Shown: in pieces, positions 8,848 through 17,367 of the stretch | Position numbering within the stretch: position 1 is the first letter of the stretch | How the letters are laid out: the number at the start of each line of letters is the position of its first letter | Origin: Paeniglutamicibacter quisquiliarum | GTDB lineage: Bacteria; Actinomycetota; Actinomycetes; Actinomycetales; Micrococcaceae | NCBI RefSeq assembly: GCF_019084045.1 | Contig: NZ_JAHRED010000014.1 | Span: forward strand, 33,824-97,823 | Length of the DNA stretch: 64,000 bases | Direction of reading: 5' to 3' | Translations under genes and position numbers: made by a program | Notes under the pieces: generated by a model | Databases searched by the model: none | What the model was told of the DNA's origin: nothing | Seen by the model: the letters and a program-made list of their open reading frames with translations, nothing else

Positions 8848-8892
8848 CCCGTGCCGGGCCCGCCGCCCGCTGCGGCAGCGGCCCGGCACGGG
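8848..8892 (+). promoter_or_regulatory. Intercistronic hairpin 2 with perfect 12-bp stem
   Basis: CCCGTGCCGGGC (8848-8859) is perfectly complementary to GCCCGGCACGGG (8881-8892). The loop carries its own small hairpin (CGCTG/CAGCG). It lies 30 nt upstream of the permease start, directly after hairpin 1. Confidence 0.6.
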
Positions 8893-8922
8893 GGACTTTC
8901 CGAAAGGCCGGCACCCGGCATC

Positions 8923-10056
8923 ATGACAATGTTCCTGCTATGGCTCAGCACCCTGCCCACGCTGGCGCAGATCCCCATCGTCATCGGGGTGTTCCTGGCC
9001 GTGGTGGCGCTGCTGCTCTTCCTCATCGAGCTGGCGCCGCGACGCGGCCGCAAGTACACCATCATTCGGGCGGCGGCCTGCGTTGTGTTCCCGCTGGCGA
9101 TGGTGGCGATCCTGGATTCCTACACTTGGGCGATCATCGCGGCAGGCTTCCTGGGCCTGTTGCTGTTCTGGTTCGATCTTCGCTCGCGGCACGGGACCGG
9201 CTACGTTTTCGCCCTCTTCGGCTTCCTCTCCCCCGCGTTGATCCTGCTGGCGGCCGGGCTGGTCATCCCGACCATCCAGACCACCATCGCCTCGTTCATG
9301 AATTCCCGCGGCACCGAATTCGTGGGCCTGGAGAACTTCGCCTGGATCTTCACCCAGCCCTCGGGCGTGCGCACGGTGCTGAACACCGTGATGTGGGTGC
9401 TGATTGCCCCGGCGGTTTCCACCATCGCAGGACTGGCCTATGCGGTATTCATCGACAAGTCCCGCGGGGAGAAGTTCTTCAAGGTCCTGGTGTTCATGCC
9501 GATGGCGATCTCGTTCGTCGGTGCCTCGATCATCTGGCGCTTTATCTACACGGACCGCCCCGCCAACGCCGAACAGATCGGCCTGCTGAACCAGCTGATT
9601 GTCTGGGCAGGAGGGGAACCGATCCGGTTCCTGCAGAACGAGCCGTTGAACACCGTGGCACTGATCGTCGTGCTGATCTGGGTGCAGACCGGCTTCGCGA
9701 TGGTGCTCCTCTCCGCGGCGATCAAGGCGGTGCCGATCGAGCAGCTGGAGGCCGCCGAGCTGGACGGAGCCAGCGCGTGGCAGCGCTTCGCGAACGTCAC
9801 GCTGCCGGGCATCCGCTCCACGCTGGTGGTCGTGCTGACCACCATCTCGATCGCCTCGTTGAAGGTCTTCGACATCGTGCGCACCATGACCGCAGGTGCC
9901 AACGACACCTCGGTGATCGCCAACGAGATGTACACCCAGTTCCGCAACTTCGAGGCCGGGCGCTCCGCGGCGTTCGCCGTCATCCTCTTCGTGATGGTGA
10001 TGCCCATCGTCATCTACAACGCCCGGCAGATCAAGATGCAAAGGGAGCTGCGCTGA
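8923..10056 (+). CDS. Sugar ABC transporter permease (AglF-like)
   Basis: A 377-residue inner-membrane permease of the MalF/AglF class. It has an N-terminal extension with about three extra membrane spans (residues 1-85) before the usual core, as AglF/GgtC-type proteins do. The cytoplasmic EAA loop that contacts the ATPase reads LEAAELDGASAWQRFANVTL. I chose the ATG at 8923, after a GAAAGG, rather than an upstream start that would run through hairpin 2. Its stop overlaps the next ATG by one base (TGATG). No ATP-binding subunit is encoded nearby, so a shared MsiK-type ATPase elsewhere is expected. Confidence 0.88.
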   Translation: MTMFLLWLSTLPTLAQIPIVIGVFLAVVALLLFLIELAPRRGRKYTIIRAAACVVFPLAMVAILDSYTWAIIAAGFLGLLLFWFDLRSRHGTGYVFALFGFLSPALILLAAGLVIPTIQTTIASFMNSRGTEFVGLENFAWIFTQPSGVRTVLNTVMWVLIAPAVSTIAGLAYAVFIDKSRGEKFFKVLVFMPMAISFVGASIIWRFIYTDRPANAEQIGLLNQLIVWAGGEPIRFLQNEPLNTVALIVVLIWVQTGFAMVLLSAAIKAVPIEQLEAAELDGASAWQRFANVTLPGIRSTLVVVLTTISIASLKVFDIVRTMTAGANDTSVIANEMYTQFRNFEAGRSAAFAVILFVMVMPIVIYNARQIKMQRELR

Positions 10057-11009
10057 TGTCCACGCTTTCCAAGGCCACGCCCCTGGCCCTCGACCCGGCC
10101 AACGGGTCCCCCCGCCGGCGCAAGACCGCCTCGCTGGCCAAGACCCGGCTGACCAACCGCTGGGCCACCCTCGCGGCGCTGGTCATTGCCGCGCTGTGGA
10201 CCATCCCGACCATCGGCTTGCTGGTCTCCTCCTTCCGGCCGGCGCAACTGGTGCGCACCACGGGCTGGTGGACGATCTTTGAAAACCGGGGGTTCACCAC
10301 CCAGAACTACACCGACGTCCTGCAGGCCGGCAACTCGCAGCTGACAATGGCCGGGTCGTTCCTCAACTCGATCGCGATCACCCTGCCGGCCACGGTGATT
10401 CCGCTGGTGCTCGCCACCCTTGCCGCCTACGCGTTCGCCTGGATGCGCTTTCCCGGCAAGGACCTGATCTTCGTCCTGGTCTTTGCCCTGCAGATCGTGC
10501 CCATCCAGATGGCGCTGGTGCCGCTGCTGCGGCTCTTCGCCGCCGGTGAGCTCTTCGGTTTTCCCGTCATCGGGGCATTCGGCCAGGCCGGCTACGCGCA
10601 GGTCTGGATCGCGCACACCATCTTCGCCCTGCCGCTGGCAATCTTCCTGCTGCACAACTTCATCGCCGAGATCCCCAACGAGATCATCGAGGCGGCCCGG
10701 GTGGACGGTGCCAGCCACGGGCAGATCTTCTTCCGCATCGTGCTGCCGTTGACCGCCCCGGCCATCGCCGCGTTCTCCATCTTCCAGTTCCTCTGGGTCT
10801 GGAACGACCTGCTGGTCGCGTTGATCTTCGCCGACGGCCCGGTCGCCCCGATCACCAAGCTGCTGGCGGAGATCACCGGCACCCGCGGGCAGGATTGGCA
10901 CCTGCTCACCGCCGGGGCCTTCCTGGCGATCATCGTCCCGCTGGCGGTCTTCTTCGCCCTGCAGCGCTACTTCGTCCGCGGGCTCCTGGCCGGTTCCGCC
11001 AAGGGCTAG
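10056..11009 (+). CDS. Sugar ABC transporter permease (AglG/MalG-like)
   Basis: A 317-residue permease with an N-terminal cytoplasmic tail of about 35 residues and six predicted membrane spans. The EAA loop is IIEAARVDGASHGQIFFRIV, typical of the carbohydrate CUT1 family. It forms a heterodimeric channel with the preceding permease, to which it is translationally coupled. A distal WHLLTAGAFLAIIVPLAVFF segment matches the last spans of MalG-type proteins. The operon may continue into the phosphotransferase-like gene 61 bp downstream. Confidence 0.9.
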   Translation: MSTLSKATPLALDPANGSPRRRKTASLAKTRLTNRWATLAALVIAALWTIPTIGLLVSSFRPAQLVRTTGWWTIFENRGFTTQNYTDVLQAGNSQLTMAGSFLNSIAITLPATVIPLVLATLAAYAFAWMRFPGKDLIFVLVFALQIVPIQMALVPLLRLFAAGELFGFPVIGAFGQAGYAQVWIAHTIFALPLAIFLLHNFIAEIPNEIIEAARVDGASHGQIFFRIVLPLTAPAIAAFSIFQFLWVWNDLLVALIFADGPVAPITKLLAEITGTRGQDWHLLTAGAFLAIIVPLAVFFALQRYFVRGLLAGSAKG

Positions 11010-11070
11010 GGGCGCCCGCAGCGGCCCCGGAAGCGGTCCTCACAGGAAAGCCGACGATTCACTGGCTAGG

Positions 11071-12072
11071 ATGGATGACGTGGCTCAGTGGATAAATACT
11101 TGGATTGACGACGGCTGGCGGGCCGAGGTGCTCGCCTGGGTGGACATGGCCTGCGAGGCATATTCCCTCAAGCGCATAGGTGCACTTCAGGACGCATCTT
11201 CGTCGATCCGGGCAAAGCACCTGCGCGTTCCCACCGACGCCGGGACGCTCTTCTTCAAGGCAGTGGCCCCCGGGCAGTACTTCGAGCCGCCGTTGACGGC
11301 CGCCGCGGCCACCCTGGTCCCGGACCGGCTGGTCATGCCCCTGGCGATCGACCCGGAACGCGGCTGGATGCTCTCCCCCGACTACGGCGCCACGCTCGAC
11401 GAGCTGGCCACCACCCCCGAACTGTGGGCCCGGGCGCTCGGCGCCCTCGGTGCGCTGCAGCGCGAGGTGGTCGACTCCGAGGAGGCCCTCTTCGACGCCG
11501 GGCTGCAGATCCTGGATCCGGCATGGATCCCCGAGGAGTTCAACAACGCGCTCACGCTGCATGCCTCGCTGCCCGCCGAGCACCCGCTGGGCATTCCGGC
11601 ACGCGACGCCGACCACGCCTTCGCCGCCTACAAGGACATCGAGGAGGCCTGCGCGGCGCTGATCGCCGGTCCCGTTCCGCTGAGCCTGGAGCACGGCTCC
11701 TTCGACCGCCGCAGGATGTTCGCACCCACCGACGGGCACACCCCACCGCGGATCCTGAACCTGGGCGACGCGCACTGGGCGCACCCCTTTGCCTCGCTGG
11801 CCCGTGCCATCGAGCGCATGCGGATCGATTTCCGCGCCCCGGCCGACGATCCGAGGATCATGGCCGCGATCGGCGCATACCTTTCCGCGTGGGACGACTA
11901 CGGGTCCCCCGACGAACTCTACGAGCTGGTGGCCCCGGCCCTGCGGATCTCCCCGCTGCACACCCACGAGACCTGGCTGCAGTTGCTGGCCGATGCCGAC
12001 GAACCGGCGCTGCGGCGCTGGGCCCCGAAGGTGCTCGAGCCGCTGGCGTCCCTGGCCACGGCCACCGCCTGA
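11071..12072 (+). CDS. Phosphotransferase (APH/maltokinase-like) with degenerate catalytic motifs
   Basis: A 333-residue protein with the layout of aminoglycoside-phosphotransferase/maltokinase-fold proteins: a nucleotide-binding N-lobe (SIRAKHLRVPT then TLFFKAVAPGQY) and an all-helical C-lobe. The catalytic loop, normally HGD, reads LEHGSFDRR (His208-Gly209-Ser210), and the metal-binding D-x-G-D element reads NLGD (Asn230 to Asp233). Two key acids are thus replaced, so activity as a kinase is doubtful. It follows the sugar permeases by 61 bp on the same strand and may be cotranscribed. A sugar-kinase-derived sensor or a divergent kinase are both possible. Confidence 0.65.
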   Translation: MDDVAQWINTWIDDGWRAEVLAWVDMACEAYSLKRIGALQDASSSIRAKHLRVPTDAGTLFFKAVAPGQYFEPPLTAAAATLVPDRLVMPLAIDPERGWMLSPDYGATLDELATTPELWARALGALGALQREVVDSEEALFDAGLQILDPAWIPEEFNNALTLHASLPAEHPLGIPARDADHAFAAYKDIEEACAALIAGPVPLSLEHGSFDRRRMFAPTDGHTPPRILNLGDAHWAHPFASLARAIERMRIDFRAPADDPRIMAAIGAYLSAWDDYGSPDELYELVAPALRISPLHTHETWLQLLADADEPALRRWAPKVLEPLASLATATA

Positions 12073-12095
12073 GCCCCGCCGCAGGCAGGCGGCGT

Positions 12096-12929
12096 TCAGC
12101 CGTCCCGTCGGTTTTGCGGCCAGATGCCGTGCCGCCCCATGACGCGGGCCAGGACGTCGGCGCGGTCGCTCATGATCCCGTCGACGCCCATCTCCAGCAG
12201 CCGGAGCATGGCCGGCTCATCGTTGACGACCCACACGTGGACTTGCAGCCCCGCGGCGTGGGCATTGTCGATGAATTTTTGCGTCACCACGCGGATTGGC
12301 CCGCGCCTTTCGGGGACCTGCAGGACATCGACCGCCCGGAACGCGGAACGCGGCAGCGGGGCAAGGTTGCCCAGCAGCACCGCCGCGGCCACCCCCGGCA
12401 CCCCGGGGCTGGCAGCCAGCCGCGGACCCCGGTGCCCGCTGCCGGCCAGCAGGCGCTGGACCGTGCGCCGACGCCGTCCGCCGAAGGAGGCCACCAGCAC
12501 CCGCTCGTGCGCGCCGTGGCGCACAATGGCCTTGGCCAACAACGCGGCCGAGCCGGCATCCTTCACGTCGACGTTGAAGTGCGCCCGCGGAAACGCCAGG
12601 AGCAGTTCGTCAAAGGTGGGTATGGGCTCGCCCTTGACCCGCAGCGCGGAGAGTTCGGCGGCGGTGCAGTCGGCGATCCTGCGCCGGTCCCCGGCAAGCC
12701 GGGACAGGTCCTCGTCGTGGAACACCACCAGCACCCCGTCCTTCGTGGCGCGGACGTCGGTCTCCAGGTAGGCGAAGCCCAGCTCGTGTGCGGCGGCGAG
12801 GGCCTTCAGGGTGTTCTCCGCGCCATCGGGCGCGAACCCGCGGTGGGCGAAGGCCAGCGGGGATCCGGCCAGCGCGGAGCCCGCGGTGTTGAGCAGGTAG
12901 GGTGCGGTGCCCACGCGTGCGGTGTCCAT
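12096..12929 (-). CDS. Glycerophosphodiester phosphodiesterase family protein
   Basis: A 277-residue GDPD-fold enzyme expected to hydrolyse glycerophosphodiesters to glycerol-3-phosphate and an alcohol. Catalytic-site residues are visible: His29 and Arg30 in FAHRG, Glu56 and Asp58 in LETDVRATKDG, and His71-Asp72 in VVFHDE. The VKGEPIPTFDELL and HFNVDVKD segments follow in family order. The ATG at 12929 has an upstream AGGA. No signal peptide is visible, so it is likely cytoplasmic. A CGTGCCC/GGGCACG hairpin (12964-12991) sits between this gene and the HAD gene. Confidence 0.9.
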   Translation of the reverse strand: MDTARVGTAPYLLNTAGSALAGSPLAFAHRGFAPDGAENTLKALAAAHELGFAYLETDVRATKDGVLVVFHDEDLSRLAGDRRRIADCTAAELSALRVKGEPIPTFDELLLAFPRAHFNVDVKDAGSAALLAKAIVRHGAHERVLVASFGGRRRRTVQRLLAGSGHRGPRLAASPGVPGVAAAVLLGNLAPLPRSAFRAVDVLQVPERRGPIRVVTQKFIDNAHAAGLQVHVWVVNDEPAMLRLLEMGVDGIMSDRADVLARVMGRHGIWPQNRRDG

Positions 12930-13008
12930 CAGGTCCTGTTCCTCGAAGGTGGATCGCCGTGTCCGTGCCCGGTCCCGGGGGGGCGGGCACGTTCCCCCGG
13001 AGCGGCTG

Positions 13009-13839
13009 CTAGCGCTCCCCGGGCAGCTGCCCGTTGGCGGCGAGGATGTCTTCCAGGATGCAGGCAACCCCGTCGTCCTCCACCCCCGGCGCCCGGTGGG
13101 CGGCGGCGTCCAGCGCCGAGCGGTGCCCGGAAGCCATCGCGTAGCCGTGCCCGGCCCAGGCCAGCATCTGCAGGTCGTTGGGCATGTCCCCGAATGCCAC
13201 AACCTCTCCCGGGTCGATCCCCAGGTTCGCGGCGTAGGCCGCAAGGGCCACCGACTTGTTGACCGCCACGTGGGCCATTTCCAGCAGCGAGACGTCGAAC
13301 GCGGAGTGGGTCACCGACACCAGGTGCCCCAGGTCCTCGGCGACCGCCGCCATGAAGTCGTCGGAGTTCCGGGTGCGGGACTTGGCCAGGAACTTCACCA
13401 CCCCCTCCGCGCGCAGTTCCGCCGAGCGCAGGTCAAGGGTGCTGACGGTGTCCAGCCTGGCGCTTTCTGCGCTGTCGGCAAAGCCGGGTTCCAGGTGCAG
13501 GCCGCGGGTGGTTTCCGCGGCGAACGTCGCGCCGGGTTCGGCCTGCAGGATGATCCGCTTCGCCTCGATGAGCAGCTCCGGCTCGATGGTTTCGGCGCTC
13601 AGCAGCCGCTCGGTCTCCAGGTCGTAGAGCACCGCCCCGTTGGAGCAGATCACGGCGCCCAGGTGGCCAAACGCCTCGCGGATCGGTTCGAGCCAGCGCA
13701 CCGGCCGCCCGGTGACGAACACGATGTGCATCCCGGCCTCGCGGGCGTGCCTGAATGCCTCGATGGTGCGCGGGGAGATCGTTCCGTCCGCGCGAATAAT
13801 GGTTCCGTCCAGGTCGCTGGCGACCAACCGCACTTCCAT
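13009..13839 (-). CDS. Cof-type HAD-superfamily phosphatase
   Basis: A 276-residue cytoplasmic phosphatase of the Cof/type IIB HAD family. Motif I is ASDLDGT with nucleophile Asp9 and acid/base Asp11. Motif II is FVTGRP, and motif III/IV is VAFGDMPNDLQML. These enzymes dephosphorylate sugar phosphates or cofactors, and the substrate cannot be told from sequence. It is followed by the GDPD gene and preceded closely by the PfkB kinase gene, all on the same strand. Confidence 0.92.
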   Translation of the reverse strand: MEVRLVASDLDGTIIRADGTISPRTIEAFRHAREAGMHIVFVTGRPVRWLEPIREAFGHLGAVICSNGAVLYDLETERLLSAETIEPELLIEAKRIILQAEPGATFAAETTRGLHLEPGFADSAESARLDTVSTLDLRSAELRAEGVVKFLAKSRTRNSDDFMAAVAEDLGHLVSVTHSAFDVSLLEMAHVAVNKSVALAAYAANLGIDPGEVVAFGDMPNDLQMLAWAGHGYAMASGHRSALDAAAHRAPGVEDDGVACILEDILAANGQLPGER

Positions 13840-13854
13840 GTCCGATTCGCCTTG

Positions 13855-14766
13855 CTAGGAAATTTCGTTCCGGGTCGGCGGGTTGGCGCCGGGCCGCGAG
13901 ACGGTGATGGCTGCGGCGCGCGCCGCGTAGTCAAGGATCTCGGTGAGCGTGCCGGTGTCCAGCTTGTGCAGGGCCTCGCGCCGCGCGCTGCCCAGCAGCC
14001 CGCGGACCTCGAGGGCGGAAATCATCGCCGAGATGAACGAGTCGCCGGCGCCCACGGTGTCGGCAACGTCGACCACCGGGGCCGCGACGCGTGCGGTTCC
14101 CGCCTTCACCAGCCCCCAGGGGCCGCCGGAGCCGTAGGTTGCGATGACCAGCGCCGGACCCAGGGCCAGCCAGGCGGCGGCGGTGTCCTCGACGCTGCGG
14201 TGCGGGTAGAGCCATTCGAGGTCCGAGTCCGAGGCCCGCACCACGTCGGCCAGCGCGACGAAGCGTTCGACGTCGGCGACGGCCCGGGCGTGGTCGGTGA
14301 CCAGCGAGGGCCGGATGTTGGGGTCGTAGGAGATCGTCGCGTGCGGGCGGGCGGCCTCGACGAGGCGCAGCACCTTTTCCGCGCCCGGTTCCACCAGCGT
14401 TGCAAGCGAGCCGGTGTGCACCAGTTGGGCGTCTGCCAGCGCCGGGGTGTCGGCCGGCAGGTCCGGCAGGTCCCAGTGCACGTCGAAGGTGTAGCTGGCG
14501 GCGCCAACGGGGTCGAGGATGCCCCGGGCCGTGGAGGTCGGGTGGCCATCGGGGCCGGCAATGTGCCGCACGTTGTTCGAGTCCAGCGCGTGCTGGATCT
14601 TCATGCCGAATTCGTCGTGCCCCCAGCGTCCAATGAAGGTCACCGGGTGCCCCAGCTTGGCCAGGCCCACCGCGACGTTCAGCGGGCTGCCGCCGACGAA
14701 GGAACGTGGCGCGCTGATCCCGCCGGACAGCACATCGACCAGGGCCTCGCCTATGACCGTCAGCAC
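13855..14766 (-). CDS. PfkB-family carbohydrate kinase (probable fructokinase)
   Basis: A 303-residue ribokinase-fold sugar kinase. The N-terminal substrate signature FVGGSPLNVAVGLAKLG and the C-terminal ATP/catalytic signature DTVGAGDSF, with catalytic base Asp242, are both present. YDPNIRPSLV and the overall length resemble fructokinases, so fructose is the best guess. The GTG start at 14766 has GAGGAG six bases upstream. Confidence 0.88.
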   Translation of the reverse strand: MLTVIGEALVDVLSGGISAPRSFVGGSPLNVAVGLAKLGHPVTFIGRWGHDEFGMKIQHALDSNNVRHIAGPDGHPTSTARGILDPVGAASYTFDVHWDLPDLPADTPALADAQLVHTGSLATLVEPGAEKVLRLVEAARPHATISYDPNIRPSLVTDHARAVADVERFVALADVVRASDSDLEWLYPHRSVEDTAAAWLALGPALVIATYGSGGPWGLVKAGTARVAAPVVDVADTVGAGDSFISAMISALEVRGLLGSARREALHKLDTGTLTEILDYAARAAAITVSRPGANPPTRNEIS

Positions 14767-14776
14767 ATCGGGCTCC

Positions 14777-15649
14777 TCATCGTTTTTCAGGGGGTGACGA
14801 CTTCAATATACCGGTCGGTAGCCGGTCGGCCGGCAGCGTGTGGAGATGCCCGCCCCGCGCGGCTCCGCCGCCAAGTTCCAACAGGGCCGCCACGGTGGCC
14901 TCCCAGGCCGGGTCCCCCGGGGTGATCAGCCCGTAGTGGTCCCCGTCGAATTCCCGGTAGTCGACGTGCGACCCGGCTTCCAGCGCCCGGGCGGCGAAGG
15001 ATCGGGCGAGGTCAACCGGCACATCGGCGTCCGCGCGCCCGTGCAGCATCACCAGCGGGGCCTCGGGCAGGGGCCGGGCCGCGGGATCGGCGATGCGCCA
15101 CGCCCCGGGGCCGGATTCCGGCGAGCAACCCATGAGCTCGCCCGCCGCGTCGCCGCTCAGGCCCAGTTCGTGGGCCAGGTGGAGGTCAAGCACGCCGGCC
15201 TGCGAAACGACCCCGTCCAGGGCCCTGCCGCCTTCGGGCAGCGCGCCGGGCGCCCCGGCGGGCAGCCGGGAGCGGCCCGCCGCCCAGAGCGCCAGGTGGC
15301 CGCCGGCCGAATGCCCGATCCCGATGCGCGGGCCGTCGTGCAGCCCGGACCCGGACAGTGCCGCATCCAAGGCGTCGATTCCCGCCGCGACGTCGAGGAA
15401 AGTCCCGGGGTAGCCGCCGTCGCCCCCCGCGGTGCGCCGGTATTCCAGATTCCACGCCACGATGCCGCGGGCCGCCAGATCGGCCGCCAACGGGCGGCCC
15501 AGTTCCGCGCCATAGGACTGCCGCCAGAAACCGCCGTGCACGATGACGGCGACCACCTCGTGCAACCGGGTGCCGGGCACCCATAATTCGGCGTACTGGC
15601 TTGGGTGTTCCCCGTAGTCGAACCTGACGGGGCCTGCTGCGTCCGCCAC
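14777..15649 (-). CDS. Alpha/beta hydrolase (esterase / kynurenine-formamidase-like)
   Basis: A 290-residue serine hydrolase. The oxyanion motif HGGFW (38-42), the nucleophile elbow GHSAGG with Ser114, an Asp in HGRADADVPV and the His in FDGDHYG give a complete triad. HGGFW and WNLEYRR resemble kynurenine formamidases and related carboxylesterases. The substrate is unknown. It starts with GTG overlapping the enoyl-CoA hydratase stop by one base, so the two are probably translated from one message. Confidence 0.85.
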   Translation of the reverse strand: MADAAGPVRFDYGEHPSQYAELWVPGTRLHEVVAVIVHGGFWRQSYGAELGRPLAADLAARGIVAWNLEYRRTAGGDGGYPGTFLDVAAGIDALDAALSGSGLHDGPRIGIGHSAGGHLALWAAGRSRLPAGAPGALPEGGRALDGVVSQAGVLDLHLAHELGLSGDAAGELMGCSPESGPGAWRIADPAARPLPEAPLVMLHGRADADVPVDLARSFAARALEAGSHVDYREFDGDHYGLITPGDPAWEATVAALLELGGGAARGGHLHTLPADRLPTGILKSSPPEKR

Positions 15650-16458
15650 TAGCGGCCCGGGAACTCCGGGGACGCCTTGGCCACGAAGGCCGCGCGTCCC
15701 ACGACCGAGTCCTCGGTCTCGAAGGCCCTGACGAAGGAGCGGGCCTCGGCCTCGAGTCCGTCAACCACGTTCAGCCCGGCGATCTCGTTGAGGGCGTTCT
15801 TCACGTTTGCCACCGCGGTCGGGGCCTTGGTCGCGATTTCCGCGATGGTTTCCTCGGCGGCAGCAAGCAGCGCCGCATTGTCGTCGAGCACCCGGTTGAC
15901 CAGGCCGATGCGCAGCGCCTCGGCGGCCTTGATGCGCCGGCCCGTGTAGATCAGCTCGCGGGCCATGCCGATGCCCACGCGCTGCTGCAGCCGCACGGAT
16001 CCGCCGAAGCCCGGCACCAGCCCGAGGTTGACCTCCGGCTGGCCGAAGCTCGCGTTCGCCGAGGCGTAGAGGAAGTCGCAGGCCATGGCCAGCTCGCAGC
16101 CCCCGCCCAGGGCGAAGCCGTTGACGGCAGCGATCACGGGAACCGGCAGCGCCTCCAGGCGCAGCGTGACCTCATGCATGCGCCGCCCGTAGGCCAGCGC
16201 GGCCTCCGGGTCCATGGAGTTCATCTCCACGATGTTGGCACCGGCCACGAAGGACTTGTCCCCGGCGCCGGTGACGATGATGCCGCGCACGGGCCACCGG
16301 GCATCGGTCCCGATGCCCGCCAGCACCCCGGTGAGGGCGTGGAGATCCTCGACCACGGCCGCTGCCAACGCGTTCATCGACGCCGGCTGGTTGATGGTCA
16401 CGAGCAGCGCGTCCTGGCGCTGCTCGACGAGCAATGTCTCGTAGGTCCCGAAATCCAT
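15649..16458 (-). CDS. Enoyl-CoA hydratase/isomerase family protein
   Basis: A 269-residue crotonase-fold protein. The CoA-ester oxyanion segment is GDKSFVAGANI. Both hydratase glutamates are present: Glu122 in GGGCELAMACD and Glu142 in FGQPEVNLG, followed by PGFGG. It therefore fits a true enoyl-CoA hydratase of beta-oxidation. I chose the ATG at 16458 (GGGAG five bases upstream); two further in-frame ATGs upstream would place coding sequence over a palindromic operator candidate. It is translationally coupled to the alpha/beta hydrolase. Confidence 0.9.
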   Translation of the reverse strand: MDFGTYETLLVEQRQDALLVTINQPASMNALAAAVVEDLHALTGVLAGIGTDARWPVRGIIVTGAGDKSFVAGANIVEMNSMDPEAALAYGRRMHEVTLRLEALPVPVIAAVNGFALGGGCELAMACDFLYASANASFGQPEVNLGLVPGFGGSVRLQQRVGIGMARELIYTGRRIKAAEALRIGLVNRVLDDNAALLAAAEETIAEIATKAPTAVANVKNALNEIAGLNVVDGLEAEARSFVRAFETEDSVVGRAAFVAKASPEFPGR

Positions 16459-16483
16459 GTGCACTCCCTTGTGATTGGCCATT

Positions 16484-16499
16484 TGAGACCAGCGTCTCA
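16484..16499. promoter_or_regulatory. Palindrome upstream of the enoyl-CoA hydratase gene
   Basis: TGAGAC-CAGC-GTCTCA is a perfect 6-4-6 inverted repeat about 25 bp before the chosen start. Its size and spacing suit a TetR/FadR-type dimeric repressor. No candidate regulator gene is adjacent. Confidence 0.45.
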
Positions 16500-16585
16500 T
16501 GTTTGCGAAGCACCACCGAGTTGGCGCGCTCAGGTGAAACGGGGCCGGACCGGCAGGGAGGCCGGGCGCGCAGCCGGGAGCCGGG

Positions 16586-17338
16586 TTAGCGCTTGCGCCC
16601 CCGGGAGGCCGGCTTGGTCCCGCGCTTGGCGCCGGGACGGCCCGAGCGGGCGGACTTCTTCTTGGCTTCCTTGGCGTTCTTGGCCGCGGCGGTGTCGGCG
16701 ATCTGGCGCTTCTTGCGCGCTTCGACGGCCTGCTCCTGCTGCTTCTGCGCCACCGATGCCTGCCGGGAGGAGTTCTCCCCGCGGCCGCGGACCACGCCGA
16801 TGAATTCCTCGATCAACGGGTCCGTGGGGTCGTCGCCCTCCGGGGCCAGCCAGGCGATGCCGATGGCGGTTTCCGGGACCCCGGACAGTTCCCGGTGCAC
16901 GACGTCCTTGCGGCCGTGCAGTCGCGCCACGCCCAGCGGGAGCACCAGCAGGCCGGCCCCGGAGGAGCACACCTCCATGGCCATTGCGGTGCCGCCGACG
17001 GATTCGGGGTAGTCGGCAAGGTCCAGGAAGTTTTCGTCCTTGAGCTCGGCCAGCGGCACCGCCCCGTCGTGGAGCTCGATGTCGTGGTCCTTGGGCGCAC
17101 AGACGACCTGTTGCTCCTCATAGAGCGGAATCACGTGGATCGCGGGGGTCTTGGGCGAGGTTCCTGCGGCAAAGCGGACGAAGACGATGTCCGATTCGCC
17201 GCTCAGCAGGCGCGCCAGGATCTCCCCGCCGTCGTAGCGCAGGGCCAGCAAGGGGTTTTGTGGATAGCGTTCGTTCCACCGGCTCAGCCATTTGCCGGGC
17301 GTGACACCCGGTACATAGGCGATTTTTAGTCCTGTCAC
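16586..17338 (-). CDS. LysR-type effector-binding domain protein without HTH, with basic tail
   Basis: About 250 residues. The first 190 match the ligand-binding domain of LysR regulators (GLKIAYVPGVTPGKW at the start, LSGESDIVFVRFA, GAGLLVLPLGVARL), but the N-terminal winged helix-turn-helix is missing. The last 50 residues are a Lys/Arg/Ala-rich tail (KKRQIADTAAAKNAKEAKKK and following), like a histone-type DNA-contacting tail. I chose the GTG at 17338 because similarity begins there; a longer reading would enter the perfect palindrome shared with the divergent DUF5997 gene. It may work with that neighbour as a split regulator. Confidence 0.8.
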   Translation of the reverse strand: MTGLKIAYVPGVTPGKWLSRWNERYPQNPLLALRYDGGEILARLLSGESDIVFVRFAAGTSPKTPAIHVIPLYEEQQVVCAPKDHDIELHDGAVPLAELKDENFLDLADYPESVGGTAMAMEVCSSGAGLLVLPLGVARLHGRKDVVHRELSGVPETAIGIAWLAPEGDDPTDPLIEEFIGVVRGRGENSSRQASVAQKQQEQAVEARKKRQIADTAAAKNAKEAKKKSARSGRPGAKRGTKPASRGRKR

Positions 17339-17344
17339 CACCCC

Positions 17345-17360
17345 AGCGTACCGGTACGCT
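17345..17360. promoter_or_regulatory. Perfect 16-bp palindrome between divergent LysR-like and DUF5997 genes
   Basis: AGCGTACCGGTACGCT reads the same on both strands and fills the middle of an intergenic gap of only 29 bp. Its position suits an operator controlling both genes. Confidence 0.6.
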
Positions 17361-17367
17361 TGTTCAC

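Noticed and set aside
12907..14925. 672-codon plus-strand frame
   Set aside because: Runs across several genes on the opposite strand (HAD and PfkB) and has no domain.
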